DNA from: UA16 sp042095135
Lineage (GTDB): Bacteria; Bacteroidota; Bacteroidia; Flavobacteriales_D; Sanyastnellaceae
Assembly: GCA_042095135.1 (NCBI GenBank)
Contig: JBELBV010000030.1
Location: 1-30,299 of the forward strand
Length of the DNA stretch: 30,299 nucleotides
Direction of reading: 5' to 3'
The notes under the pieces were generated by a model. It searched no databases. It saw nothing but the letters and a program-made list of their open reading frames with translations, and was not told where the DNA came from. This document shows, piece by piece, positions 16,070-24,546 of the stretch. The translations under genes and the position numbers were made by a program. Numbering within the stretch: position 1 is the stretch's first letter; each line of letters opens with the position of its first letter.

Positions 16070-17134
16070 TCAATCGCGAACGAAGGGGTAATCGGCCGTA
16101 GCGTAGACGTCCTCGTACAATTCGCTGGCCTCTGGGTATGGGCTTTCTTCCGCGAAGACAATGGATTCTTCCACCTGTGCTTTCACCTCCTTCTCCACGG
16201 CCTTCAATTCTTCCGCTGTGTTCCACCCTTGGTCGATGAGAACCTTGCGGACGTGCTCGATGGGGTCCTGCTCTTGGTATTCACTCAGCTCCTCTTTGGT
16301 TCGGTACTTCTGAGGATCGGACATGGAGTGTCCTTTGTACCGGTAGGTCTGAATGTCCAGCAGCGTGGGGCCTTCACCCTTTCGGCCACGTTCGGCTGCT
16401 TCTTTGATGGCGTCGTGCACTGCCTCGGGGCTCATGCCGTCCACCGTAGCTGAAGGCATGCGATAGCTCGCTCCCAATCGCTCCAAGTCGGTTACATTCG
16501 ACGTACGCTCAACGGAGGTACCCATGGCGTATTTGTTGTTCTCCACAATGAAAATGACCGGCAACTTCCAGGTCATCGCCATGTTGAAGGTCTCGTGCAA
16601 GATGCCTTGACGTGCTGCACCATCACCAAAGAAACAAAGCGTTACGTGGTCCTCGTTGCGGTACTTGTCAGCGAAAGCTATGCCCGCACCCAAACCGATT
16701 TGTCCGCCGACAATTCCGTGCCCTCCGAACAGGTTGCGTTCCTTGTCAAACATGTGCATGGAACCGCCCTTGCCTTTGCTCGTGCCGGTGCGGCGGCCAT
16801 ACAATTCAGCCATCACAAACTTTGGGTCTGTGCCGAGTACCAAAGGGTGAGCGTGGTCGCGGTATGCCGTAATCATCCGGTCGGTTGGGCGAATGGCCTC
16901 CGAAATGCCTGCTAGGACTGCCTCTTGTCCAATATACAAGTGGCAAAATCCCCCAAATTTTTGTTGGATGTAAAGCTGGCCACAACGCTCCTCAAACTTG
17001 CGCATGAGGTACATGTCGCGGAACCACCGCTGGTAAACCTCCTTGGAGTGCGGTACAGGCGCGGCTTTCTTGGCGGCCTTCTTCGGCGCTTTTGCCTTGG
17101 CTTTGGCCGGTGTTGTGGGTGTGCTGGTAGACAT
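16070..17134 (-). CDS. pdhA: Pyruvate dehydrogenase E1 component, alpha subunit
   Basis: Thiamine-diphosphate subunit that decarboxylates pyruvate with the E1-beta partner. The 354-residue protein shows YLMRKFEERCGQLY, CHLYIGQEA, TAYRDHAHPL, KGGSMHMFD, GGHGIVGGQIGLGAG, the ThDP/Mg motif starting GDGAARQG (about residue 170) and ending in VENN, and the loop YRYKGHSMSDPQKYR. An unusual Lys/Ala/Pro-rich N-terminal tail (about 1-28, AKAKAPKKAAKKAAP) precedes the family start; the ATG at 17134 follows a TATATTTG promoter box and no other start fits better. E1-beta is not adjacent and must be encoded elsewhere. It is the first gene of a pdhA-pdhC operon. Confidence 0.95.
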   Translation of the reverse strand: MSTSTPTTPAKAKAKAPKKAAKKAAPVPHSKEVYQRWFRDMYLMRKFEERCGQLYIQQKFGGFCHLYIGQEAVLAGISEAIRPTDRMITAYRDHAHPLVLGTDPKFVMAELYGRRTGTSKGKGGSMHMFDKERNLFGGHGIVGGQIGLGAGIAFADKYRNEDHVTLCFFGDGAARQGILHETFNMAMTWKLPVIFIVENNKYAMGTSVERTSNVTDLERLGASYRMPSATVDGMSPEAVHDAIKEAAERGRKGEGPTLLDIQTYRYKGHSMSDPQKYRTKEELSEYQEQDPIEHVRKVLIDQGWNTAEELKAVEKEVKAQVEESIVFAEESPYPEASELYEDVYATADYPFVRD

Positions 17135-17155
17135 GGTTTAATAGGTCTAGGAGTG

Positions 17156-17163
17156 CAAATATA
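17156..17163 (-). promoter_or_regulatory. Bacteroidota -7 box (TATATTTG) for pdhA
   Basis: Perfect TAnnTTTG on the minus strand, 21 bp before the pdhA ATG, giving a predicted leader of about 15 bases. No matching -33 TTTG is visible at the standard distance. The position in a divergent intergenic region supports the call. Confidence 0.6.
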
Positions 17164-17224
17164 GGTTCGACTTTTCGATGATTTGACACCCGGATTTCGA
17201 TGGCCATTCTGCAGGTGCCATATG

Positions 17225-17239
17225 GTGTATTCAATACAC
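17225..17239. promoter_or_regulatory. Perfect 6-3-6 inverted repeat between divergent pdhA and VTC-gene promoters
   Basis: GTGTAT-TCA-ATACAC is an exact palindrome with a three-base spacer, followed by an A-run. It lies roughly midway between the two divergent -7 boxes, about 60 bp from one and 80 bp from the other. The spacing suits a dimeric regulator. No cognate regulator gene is in the window, so the function is inferred. Confidence 0.3.
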
Positions 17240-17316
17240 GAAAAAATTCAGGTCAACTCGGAATCAACCAAACCGGCCTGTGCGCGCTAAAATCAAGCCA
17301 ATCATGGGGTTTTTCG

Positions 17317-17324
17317 TACCTTTG
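17317..17324 (+). promoter_or_regulatory. Bacteroidota -7 box (TACCTTTG) for the VTC-domain gene
   Basis: Perfect TAnnTTTG ending five bases before the predicted TTG start codon at 17330, so the transcript would be leaderless or nearly so. No clear -33 element is present. Confidence 0.55.
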
Positions 17325-17329
17325 CAGCC

Positions 17330-18109
17330 TTGAACCTGGAAACCACCCTTACTTCGCTCGCCTCCATTTCACTCTCGGAAATTGAAGGGGCTGAGCTCAT
17401 GAACCGTCTGGATCAGAAGTACCTGATTCACCGGGACTGGGTGCCGCAATTGGTTACTGCGGTCGAAGACGCCTACCGAATCTTGGAAGTGGACGGCGCA
17501 AGACAGACCGAATACCGGAACCGTTTCATTGAGACCACAAGCCAAAGCTCCCTCCACGAGCACACGCGAGGCCGAAATATTCGCTTTAAAGCGCGGATTC
17601 GCCAGTATGGCAGCAACCTGCGCAGTTTCCTCGAGATTAAAGAAAAAACAGTGCACGGCCGGACTGTCAAAGCCCGCATTGAGCGCAATGCCGATTCCGG
17701 AATCGAGCACGACTTGACACCAGAGGAATTAAAATTTCTCCGCAGCCACTACAAATACGCAGACCCTGAACTTTCTGGCATCACCTGCCACTTCAACAGA
17801 TTCACCTTGGTTTCCAACGACCAGGCGGAACGCATCACAATCGACAGCGACATCGTATTCCGCTCGGGCAGCAAGACAGAAGCCCTTGGCGACCTCTGCA
17901 TCATGGAAGTCAAACAAGAACGCATCAATAGAAATTCGCCATTACTTCAGGCGTTGGAGCGATTCAAATTCGAGTATACGCCGCTTGGAAGACGGACGAG
18001 CATGTCCAAGTATGTGGTTGGTATGTTACTTTTGAACCCTAACCTGCCCCCTCGAACATACCGTTCGGTCATGAAACGCGTCCGGCGCATGAGGGAAAAC
18101 TTACATTGA
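17330..18109 (+). CDS. VTC-domain protein (polyphosphate polymerase-like, triphosphate tunnel fold)
   Basis: Related to the catalytic domain of the eukaryotic vacuolar transporter chaperone complex, which makes polyphosphate from ATP. The 259-residue sequence has the family start (SISLSEIEGAELMNRLDQKY, Lys30) and alternating basic residues expected to line the tunnel (NIRFKARIRQYG, residues 83-93). Tunnel acidic/basic pairs are in FLEIKEKTVHGR (Glu102, Lys104) and IMEVKQERI, and the RITIDSDIVFRSG strand is typical. The start is a TTG: the residues before the first ATG (17399) belong to the conserved family N terminus, and no upstream ATG is in frame. Four bases separate it from the DUF4956 gene, its usual partner. 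Enzymatic activity in bacteria is inferred. Confidence 0.85.
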   Translation: MNLETTLTSLASISLSEIEGAELMNRLDQKYLIHRDWVPQLVTAVEDAYRILEVDGARQTEYRNRFIETTSQSSLHEHTRGRNIRFKARIRQYGSNLRSFLEIKEKTVHGRTVKARIERNADSGIEHDLTPEELKFLRSHYKYADPELSGITCHFNRFTLVSNDQAERITIDSDIVFRSGSKTEALGDLCIMEVKQERINRNSPLLQALERFKFEYTPLGRRTSMSKYVVGMLLLNPNLPPRTYRSVMKRVRRMRENLH

Positions 18110-18113
18110 AGCG

Positions 18114-18722
18114 ATGGATAACGTGTTGAATCTGCTCATCCCATTTGCCGGGAACCTAGTGTCGTGCTTGATACTTGTCCTCGGCATCTATCACGTCATT
18201 TCGAAGCGCAGGGACTACGTTTTCTCGTTCATTTTGGTCTCATCCGCAGTCTACCTTTTGTGCAACCTGCTCATGGCCGTTGAGATTGACCTAGCGTTTG
18301 CGCTGGGGCTCTTCGCCATCTTCGGCATTATCCGTTACCGCACCGATGCCATTCCGATTCGGGAGATGACCTACCTCTTCATCGTGATCGCGTTGTCCGT
18401 CCTCAATGCCCTTGCTCCTGCTGACACGGGATGGGTTGCTGTTGGTGCGGCCAACGTCGCCGTATGGGCCATCACGTTCATCTTGGACCGGTTGTGGGCG
18501 ATTCGCCACTTGGCCACCAAAGTAGTGATCTACGATCGCGTCGATTTGTTGGCGGAAGGACGTCGGGAAGAGTTGATTCGGGACCTGGAACAGCGAACCG
18601 GTGTCTCCATTATTCGAATTGAGATTGGCAAAGTGGACTTGTTGCGTGACACCGCTGTCATCAAGGTGCACTTCGACGGCGATGCCCAACCGGGGCATTT
18701 CGAAAGCCAAGGCAGCCGTTAA
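18114..18722 (+). CDS. DUF4956 family membrane protein
   Basis: Inner-membrane protein of 202 residues, about four membrane helices (roughly 8-28, 35-70, 83-103, 108-127), then a soluble C-terminal domain. The family signature ALGLFAIFGIIRYRTDAIPI with REMTYLFIVIALSVLNAL is clear. DUF4956 genes commonly sit beside VTC-domain genes, often with a CotH-like gene that is absent here. By analogy with the membrane subunits of the eukaryotic VTC complex, it may be the channel or anchor for the upstream protein; this is inference. Its TAA stop shares the palindrome TTAA with the ispF stop. Confidence 0.88.
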   Translation: MDNVLNLLIPFAGNLVSCLILVLGIYHVISKRRDYVFSFILVSSAVYLLCNLLMAVEIDLAFALGLFAIFGIIRYRTDAIPIREMTYLFIVIALSVLNALAPADTGWVAVGAANVAVWAITFILDRLWAIRHLATKVVIYDRVDLLAEGRREELIRDLEQRTGVSIIRIEIGKVDLLRDTAVIKVHFDGDAQPGHFESQGSR

Positions 18723-19198
18723 GCTTTTTCCAGCAGCACAACAGCGTGTGCACTCACGCCTTCCTCGCGCCCGACAAATCCGAGCTTTTCCGTGGTTGTC
18801 GCCTTGATACTGACTTGGTGAATTTCTACACCCATGAGGCCGGCTATGCACTGGCGCATCGCATCCACGTGAGGCCCGACTTTCGGACGTTGTAAGCAGA
18901 TGGTGCAGTCCACATTGCCCAGTGTCCAACCAGCTTCCGTCACGAGGTCGTAAGTGTGCTGGAGGAGCTTTTTAGAATCGATGCCTTTGTACTGAGCATC
19001 GGTATCAGGAAAATGATAACCGATGTCTCGCAAGGCCAAAGCACCAAGGAATGCATCACAAATCACGTGGAGCAACACATCGGCATCGCTGTGCCCAACA
19101 GCCCCGTGCGTGTGAGGAACTTCAATGCCTCCCAACCAGAAGGATTCCCCCTCCGCCAGTTGGTGCACATCGTACCCGTAACCGATTCGAAAGGCCAT
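18719..19198 (-). CDS. ispF: 2-C-methyl-D-erythritol 2,4-cyclodiphosphate synthase
   Basis: MEP-pathway enzyme that cyclizes CDP-methylerythritol 2-phosphate, releasing CMP, for isoprenoid synthesis. The 159-residue length is standard. Metal ligands are in GYGYDVH (Asp10, His12) and DADVLLH (His44). FPDTD (63-67), LQRPKVGPH and the C-terminal ATTTEKLGFVGREEG loop are all present. It begins four bases after the porV stop, so it is the third gene of a porU-porV-ispF unit; I recall the same neighbourhood from other T9SS-bearing Bacteroidota. The stop overlaps that of the convergent DUF4956 gene. Confidence 0.96.
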   Translation of the reverse strand: MAFRIGYGYDVHQLAEGESFWLGGIEVPHTHGAVGHSDADVLLHVICDAFLGALALRDIGYHFPDTDAQYKGIDSKKLLQHTYDLVTEAGWTLGNVDCTICLQRPKVGPHVDAMRQCIAGLMGVEIHQVSIKATTTEKLGFVGREEGVSAHAVVLLEKA

Positions 19199-19202
19199 GA
19201 AC

Positions 19203-20459
19203 TCAGTCGTCGATTTCCGTGGCCTGTGCCAAATCGGAGAACTGCAACCGCAAGGTGAAGCGGAGGGTGTTCGCCAGCGGATTCTGCTGACGCGTAGAGA
19301 TCAAGTAGCTCAAATCCACCGTGAAGACGGTGTACTTGATGCCTGCCCCCAACGTAATGAACTGCCGCGCGCCTTTCGAATAGTGCTCATTGAAAAAGCC
19401 GGTGCGGAATGCAAAGGCATCGTTGAATAAGTACTCGACCCCACCACCGATGTTGAATTCACGCAATTCTTCGCGGAAGATGCTGCCGTCTTCAATAGCG
19501 TAAGTTCCATCCTCGTTGAAGTTGACGACACCGGGCGCGTCATAAAAGCTCTGGATCATGCCCGTGGCCACACCCACATTTGGATCGTAACCGCTGACAA
19601 TTGATGCGCCGCTTTCTTGGTCGTAGATGGGCGTCGTCGGCACCAACAGCTTGTTGACGTCGGCTGTGAAAGTCAGGCTGTTGTAATCGTCCAAGAGGAC
19701 TTTCAACGCCGCGCCTGTTTTCAAGTTCGTGGGAATGAAATCGCGCTCTGCTGATTCGCTGTAGCTCATCTTCGCGCCGATGTTCGAAATGCACATGCCC
19801 CAATTGAACTCGGCGTCTTTGCCGCGGAACTTCGCGCGGGGATTGGTGTAGAAAGCGCTGACATCCACCGCAACAGAGCGGCCAGGCTTCGAGTTGGCAC
19901 CCAAAACATTCGTTCCGCCCGTGAGGTTCGAGTTGATGAATCGGCCGGCGATACCGCCGCTGAATCGATCGCTTAATTTCTGGCTGTACCCCACGTCCAG
20001 GCTGAACTCAGCGGGCTGGAAATCGCGGATGGTTGTGCCGGTTTCGTCCGTGAAGGTGATGTTTCCAAGGCTGAAGTACCGAAGCGCTCCGCCCCAAGCT
20101 GAACGCTTGTCGATGCGTCGTACTGCAGAGAGATAGGCGAGGTTCATGTCGTCAACGAGTGCACGCAACCAGGGAGCGTACGCAAGGCTGAATTCAACCT
20201 CGTCGGTAATGAAGGCCATCTTGGCCGGATTCCAGTGCAGGCTATTTCCGTCGGGTGAGAGCGCAACCCCGGCATCGCCAAGGGCTCCCGAACGGGAGTC
20301 CGGAGCAATCATCAAGAAGGGCACGGCCGTAGTAATGGTGTTCAGCTGCACCTGCTGAGAAACCTCTTCTGGCGTCAACTGAGCGCTCGCAGAACCAACC
20401 GCCAGCATCAAGACTGTGGCGGCAGACATTTTACACACAAAAGCTTTCATCTCTTTCAT
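19203..20459 (-). CDS. porV: Type IX secretion system outer membrane protein PorV (LptO)
   Basis: Outer-membrane beta-barrel of the FadL-like fold that collects T9SS substrates from the translocon and delivers them to the attachment complex with PorU. The protein is about 418 residues with a signal peptide (cleavage near residue 26, SASA-QLTP). Family segments are TAVPFLMIAPDSRSGALGDA, SPDGNSLHWNPAKMAF, SYTPWL-type APWLRALV, FNIGGGVEYLFNDAFAFRTG and a final aromatic-ended strand (TLRFTLRLQF). The ATG at 20459 is used; 20450 is an in-frame alternative. It follows porU after 45 bp and precedes ispF after 4 bp. Confidence 0.95.
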   Translation of the reverse strand: MKEMKAFVCKMSAATVLMLAVGSASAQLTPEEVSQQVQLNTITTAVPFLMIAPDSRSGALGDAGVALSPDGNSLHWNPAKMAFITDEVEFSLAYAPWLRALVDDMNLAYLSAVRRIDKRSAWGGALRYFSLGNITFTDETGTTIRDFQPAEFSLDVGYSQKLSDRFSGGIAGRFINSNLTGGTNVLGANSKPGRSVAVDVSAFYTNPRAKFRGKDAEFNWGMCISNIGAKMSYSESAERDFIPTNLKTGAALKVLLDDYNSLTFTADVNKLLVPTTPIYDQESGASIVSGYDPNVGVATGMIQSFYDAPGVVNFNEDGTYAIEDGSIFREELREFNIGGGVEYLFNDAFAFRTGFFNEHYSKGARQFITLGAGIKYTVFTVDLSYLISTRQQNPLANTLRFTLRLQFSDLAQATEIDD

Positions 20460-20504
20460 CGTTGTCGGGGTAGCGCAAAGTAAACGCAAAAACACATCAT
20501 TTGG

Positions 20505-23500
20505 TTACGGACGGATAACGACCAACTGGTCCGAATATTGTGCCGCGGCACCCGATTCGGGCACCAAGGTCAATCGGAAAATGTACACGCCGGCAGATAC
20601 CGCCGCTCCAGTAGCGTCATTGCGTTGGTCCCAACGGACGGAATTGTCGAGGAAACCATCCGCATGCCACGCCGCTTCTCGACGGTGTACCAGCGCACCC
20701 GAGGCCGAAAACACTTCCAAAACATACTGCGCGTCGGAGCATGCGATGTTGTGTTCAATATTGAAGTTGAATCCTGTAGCCGACGGATTGGGATAGGCCA
20801 TGACGAAGCCAATTGCGGCCTCCAAGCTCGGGGCAACAATGAAGTCCACTTCTGCGCTGCCCTTGTTGTTTTGCACATCCCAAACCACCAACTCAAGGGT
20901 ATGGAGCCCCTCCTCAAGGCCCTCGAAGGGGTAGCGAACCGTGCCGCTTTGGTAGGTGTTCAGGTCGGTGGTGTATTGATTGTTCAGCACAATACTCTCA
21001 TCGGACTGACCATCCAAGGTCGCTTTGATGTCGTGGCCGATGCCCACGCCCGAGGCGTTGATTCCACCTTCATCGAACACTCGGGCTAGCAGCCACGGGT
21101 TCTCATCGGTCATGCCGCCGGATGCAAACAACGTATCATTCATAAACAGCCGAACCGCCGGAGGTGTCTCGTCAACCGCATACGTATCACTCACTCCGCC
21201 TACGATGAAACTTTCATTCGCCCCATGCGCATCAGTGGAATCTGAAACGGCGTAGGCACTGATGCGTCCTGGACCGTAGCTGTAGTCGATGTCGCGCGGA
21301 ACAACGAAATCAAAAGCAAAGGTTCCGTTGGTCACGCTCGCCACGCCTCTGAACAGCACATTTCGAAACACCTGAAACGTGTGGGGGTTCGGCGCGCCAT
21401 CATTGTTCAGAGTGGTGATCTGCGATCGCTTATCGAAAAGCTGCACGTGGACAATGCCGTCAAACCCCTGCAGGGTATCACCGGCAGCATTGGAAACGTA
21501 GCCGGCGACTGACGCCAAATCGAGCGCGCGTAGGGTGTCAGGCAATGAGGTGATTTTAACCTGATGCTCCGGGTAATTCAATTGCAGTGCCGGATCGCCA
21601 AGCAACGAGAAGTTGCGCTTGTTGCTGCTGTTAGAGACTTGCGGATCGTTTTTGGTCACCTTGACGATATCTCCAAGGCGCAGAGGTGCTGACCCCGTGT
21701 CCTCCAGGGCGATGGCATAAAAGGCTCGGTTGAGCTGTTGATTCGACCCACTGAACACCACGCGGGTGGTCGTGAGCATCGCAATGGCCCCGCCATCGGG
21801 ATTGCGCACCATCATTTCGCCCGCCGAGTCCACTTCGGGATCATCGAAACGCGCCAACTCGCACGTTGCCGTCATGAACAGGGGCATGCGTGCGAGGTTT
21901 TCCCAATTCTGGATGGTGGTCGTATTCAAAATTCGTTCATGCGACCAGCCGCGCTCTCCGCCGTGCCCGATGTAGTTCACGATGAGTGCCCCGTCTTGAA
22001 CCTGTCGGTCGATGGCCAACTGTGCATCTGGGTACCGCTCCCCGCCCGGCGTGGATTCCTGTGGGTAGGCGTCCAGATAAATCTTGGTCACATCGTATTC
22101 AGGATGTTCTTGCGCAAGCTTGGTGGCGTGCTCATCCGAGTTGACCATATGCTCGATTTCGGTCGGTCCGCCGTTGCCATCCATGTCGTCACTGACAAAA
22201 CAAATGCGGTTGCGCCATCGGCCGTCATCAGCACCGACTGTGCCCACGCAGCCTCCTTCCATGACTTCCGCACTGGGGTGGCGCGTGTACGCGACAATTT
22301 TATCGACCATGGCATTGGCCTCGGTTTCGGTCTCGCACGCAATGCGCCCCACACCGATGGCCAACTTATCACCGATGCCCTCCCCGTATTGGTCCTCTAA
22401 GAAGCCGAAATAATCATCGCTCACGTAGCTCCCGGTGGGACTGACGGAATTTTCGCTTTGGTAGGTGATGACATACGGGGAAGCCTCCAAGTTGACGCGG
22501 TTGGCATAGGTGCCGTCTCCGAAAAGCTGAAGGTACTTTGGGGGCTCCCAACCGCCATCCAATGCACGGTCGCGGAGCATCATCATCAACATCTTAATGG
22601 CCGTTGGATCAATGCTGCCGCTCGAGAATTCATCAAACACCGTTCGCTGCGTCGTCACCAAAACTTCCAATCCGTCATCAGCATGCAGTGCAGCAAGCCG
22701 TTGGGCAGCCTCCACGAAAATGGGACGGGTCACAATCACGAGATCGGCACGTTCAATTGCATGCAGGTTGGAAGGTGCGACAAGGCCCGCAAATGCCGGT
22801 TTCGGCAGAGATGTTGCTGCGAAAGCCACATAGGCGCGCGTCGTATCCAACTCGAGCATCCACTTGAACCCACCTTCCATGGGTTCGAGGTTAATTTCAC
22901 GGGGCTGCGGACCATCTGTAATGTCCCAAACGCGCACCCCTTCAATCGCACTAAGCAGTTGCGATTCGGCCAACCCACCTATGGAAGCCGGGAAAGCAAA
23001 TGCGAGTGGGGCTCCGTCAAACTTCAAATGACAAGGCTGCTCAACGAGCAAATAGTCCAACCAACCCACGGCAGTACTGACGCCTTTATCGAATGCAACT
23101 TGAACAGACAATAGGGCATCATCCGCATCCAATCCGGTCTGCGACGCTGCCGCGCCTTCTCCTGAGGCACTTGCGAGGTTGGCCACATTGCTGGTGGACG
23201 TTGAGCTGGTATAGGAAGGTGCGGCATTGAACGCGACATCCCCGCTCGTCACCGAGAACGAGCTTTGGACCCCCATAGATTGGGCTGCGAATCGCCCGGA
23301 AACCTTGGCTGTCTCGTCTGTAGGATACGGCGTAGTGAATGTGAATGTCCGTTGGTTGATGGACCCGAATGATTCGCCGAACCACTCGCGACCCGAGCGG
23401 TTGGGACTCTCTAACTCTTGTTCGTGGAACTGAACGTTTCGATAGCGTGTGTAAGTGGTATCCGGTGCACCAGATACCACTATCGCTGGGGAAATACGTC

Positions 23501-24380
23501 CTTCGTCTTGTTCTTGGTCGATGGTCAAGAAATACCAGGCTTTGTCCTCGTACGGGTGCCGGAGGTGTTCCCACGCTGAGATGCTGGAGTTCCAACCGAT
23601 CCAATCGGGCCCTTCGCCCCAAAAAACCAATTCATCACCATCGTCCCACGACCCGTCGCCACTGCCAGGAAAATCAACGGCGATTGTGCGCAAGCCCAAG
23701 GCACGGTCCTCCGCATTGTCCATGGGCAAAAGTGCGCCCCCATTGCCAAACAGGTGCACCTTTCGCGGATCAATCGTGTCGGGATCAAAACCGGCATCGA
23801 CCATCCAAGCGCGATCGATGCGGTACAGACCTGACTTTGGGATGGATAACCGCACGGAGGTGCCTTCGGACATTGGATGATCGGCGGGCCATTCTCGGGT
23901 GCGGTTACCCGCAGCGTTTGAAGCACTGATCCAGCCACGCCCGAAGGCTCCTGAAACCTCCATCAAGCGCTCAAACACCTCCTTACTGGAATTCCAACGC
24001 AGGAGCGGGCCTGTCCATTGGGCCGCGTCTGCTATGGCGGTTGTGCGCCATTCCCCGGGAGGCAGTCCAGCCGTGAGGAGTTGCCGTTGCCGGGAAGTGA
24101 GGGACGCTTCTGGAATTTCGACCCAAGACTCCGATTCAGTTAGGCTTTGACCGGATTCCCACTCCTCGGGCCAAGGCGTTTCGAAAACACCCCACGGAAT
24201 TTCATCCAACCAGTATCCATCTTCTACGCCCCAGTATCCCACCGGTGCGCTACCCTCCTCCCACCGCACGTGATGTACCGATTCAACCACTTCTACCCCC
24301 TGACTTTCCTGAGCCTGAAGCGGCATGGAAATCCACGAACACGCGGCCAAAACGACGAAAAACAAGTGGTGAATCATGAA
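20505..24380 (-). CDS. porU: Type IX secretion system sortase PorU (C25-family cysteine peptidase)
   Basis: Cell-surface protease that removes the C-terminal signal of T9SS cargo and links cargo to A-LPS. The protein is about 1291 residues. A signal peptide (about 1-23) is followed by a large N-terminal region and then the gingipain-like C25 domain: LQLFGDGTYANRVN, SYVSDDYFGFLED, VNYIGHGGERGW (catalytic His806) and FMTATCELARFDDPE (catalytic Cys840). The 34-residue His-Cys spacing resembles that of gingipains. The last 100 residues (AYPNPSATGFNF ... SAGVYIFRL) form a type-A sorting-domain-like fold, as in known PorU. The ATG at 24380 gives a proper signal peptide; a TTG at 24428 is less likely. 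It heads porU-porV-ispF and diverges from the PorP-like gene. Confidence 0.95.
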   Translation of the reverse strand, partial: FMIHHLFFVVLAACSWISMPLQAQESQGVEVVESVHHVRWEEGSAPVGYWGVEDGYWLDEIPWGVFETPWPEEWESGQSLTESESWVEIPEASLTSRQRQLLTAGLPPGEWRTTAIADAAQWTGPLLRWNSSKEVFERLMEVSGAFGRGWISASNAAGNRTREWPADHPMSEGTSVRLSIPKSGLYRIDRAWMVDAGFDPDTIDPRKVHLFGNGGALLPMDNAEDRALGLRTIAVDFPGSGDGSWDDGDELVFWGEGPDWIGWNSSISAWEHLRHPYEDKAWYFLTIDQEQDEGRISPAIVVSGAPDTTYTRYRNVQFHEQELESPNRSGREWFGESFGSINQRTFTFTTPYPTDETAKVSGRFAAQSMGVQSSFSVTSGDVAFNAAPSYTSSTSTSNVANLASASGEGAAASQTGLDADDALLSVQVAFDKGVSTAVGWLDYLLVEQPCHLKFDGAPLAFAFPASIGGLAESQLLSAIEGVRVWDITDGPQPREINLEPMEGGFKWMLELDTTRAYVAFAATSLPKPAFAGLVAPSNLHAIERADLVIVTRPIFVEAAQRLAALHADDGLEVLVTTQRTVFDEFSSGSIDPTAIKMLMMMLRDRALDGGWEPPKYLQLFGDGTYANRVNLEASPYVITYQSENSVSPTGSYVSDDYFGFLEDQYGEGIGDKLAIGVGRIACETETEANAMVDKIVAYTRHPSAEVMEGGCVGTVGADDGRWRNRICFVSDDMDGNGGPTEIEHMVNSDEHATKLAQEHPEYDVTKIYLDAYPQESTPGGERYPDAQLAIDRQVQDGALIVNYIGHGGERGWSHERILNTTTIQNWENLARMPLFMTATCELARFDDPEVDSAGEMMVRNPDGGAIAMLTTTRVVFSGSNQQLNRAFYAIALEDTGSAPLRLGDIVKVTKNDPQVSNSSNKRNFSLLGDPALQLNYPEHQVKITSLPDTLRALDLASVAGYVSNAAGDTLQGFDGIVHVQLFDKRSQITTLNNDGAPNPHTFQVFRNVLFRGVASVTNGTFAFDFVVPRDIDYSYGPGRISAYAVSDSTDAHGANESFIVGGVSDTYAVDETPPAVRLFMNDTLFASGGMTDENPWLLARVFDEGGINASGVGIGHDIKATLDGQSDESIVLNNQYTTDLNTYQSGTVRYPFEGLEEGLHTLELVVWDVQNNKGSAEVDFIVAPSLEAAIGFVMAYPNPSATGFNFNIEHNIACSDAQYVLEVFSASGALVHRREAAWHADGFLDNSVRWDQRNDATGAAVSAGVYIFRLTLVPESGAAAQYSDQLVVIRP

Positions 24381-24470
24381 CGGTATACTCAGAGTACGAA
24401 GGTGGTGAAAAAACAGAATGCAACGCAAAGGGCAAAACGCTCGTTAACTACAATTAGTATGGCATACGAA

Positions 24471-24492
24471 AAGTTCCCGCACCAGGGAATTT
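24471..24492. other. Inverted repeat in the porU / porP-like divergent region
   Basis: AAGTTCCC, six-base loop, GGGAATTT forms an 8-bp stem with one G-U pair. It lies in the 166-bp region between porU and the PorP-like gene. It may be an operator or simply a leader structure; there is no proper T-run, so a terminator is unlikely. Confidence 0.3.
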
Positions 24493-24523
24493 GAGAGTGG
24501 CATTCGATTTTTTCTTATTCTTG
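24490..24523 (+). promoter_or_regulatory. Weak candidate promoter for the PorP-like gene
   Basis: TTTG at 24490-24493 is followed after 22 bp by TATTCTTG at 24516-24523, one mismatch from TAnnTTTG. The predicted leader is about 20 bases before the ATG at 24547. The spacing is slightly long, so confidence is low. Confidence 0.3.
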
Positions 24524-24546
24524 TAAATTCATTGGGAATCATCTTT

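Noticed and set aside
20460..20504. TTACTTTG as a possible promoter box for porV in the porU-porV gap
   Set aside because: One mismatch to TAnnTTTG and no -33 element; cotranscription with porU is simpler, so it was not listed.
21738..22400. Plus-strand open frame of 220 codons inside porU
   Set aside because: Antisense to the PorU catalytic region, whose His and Cys motifs prove the minus strand is coding.
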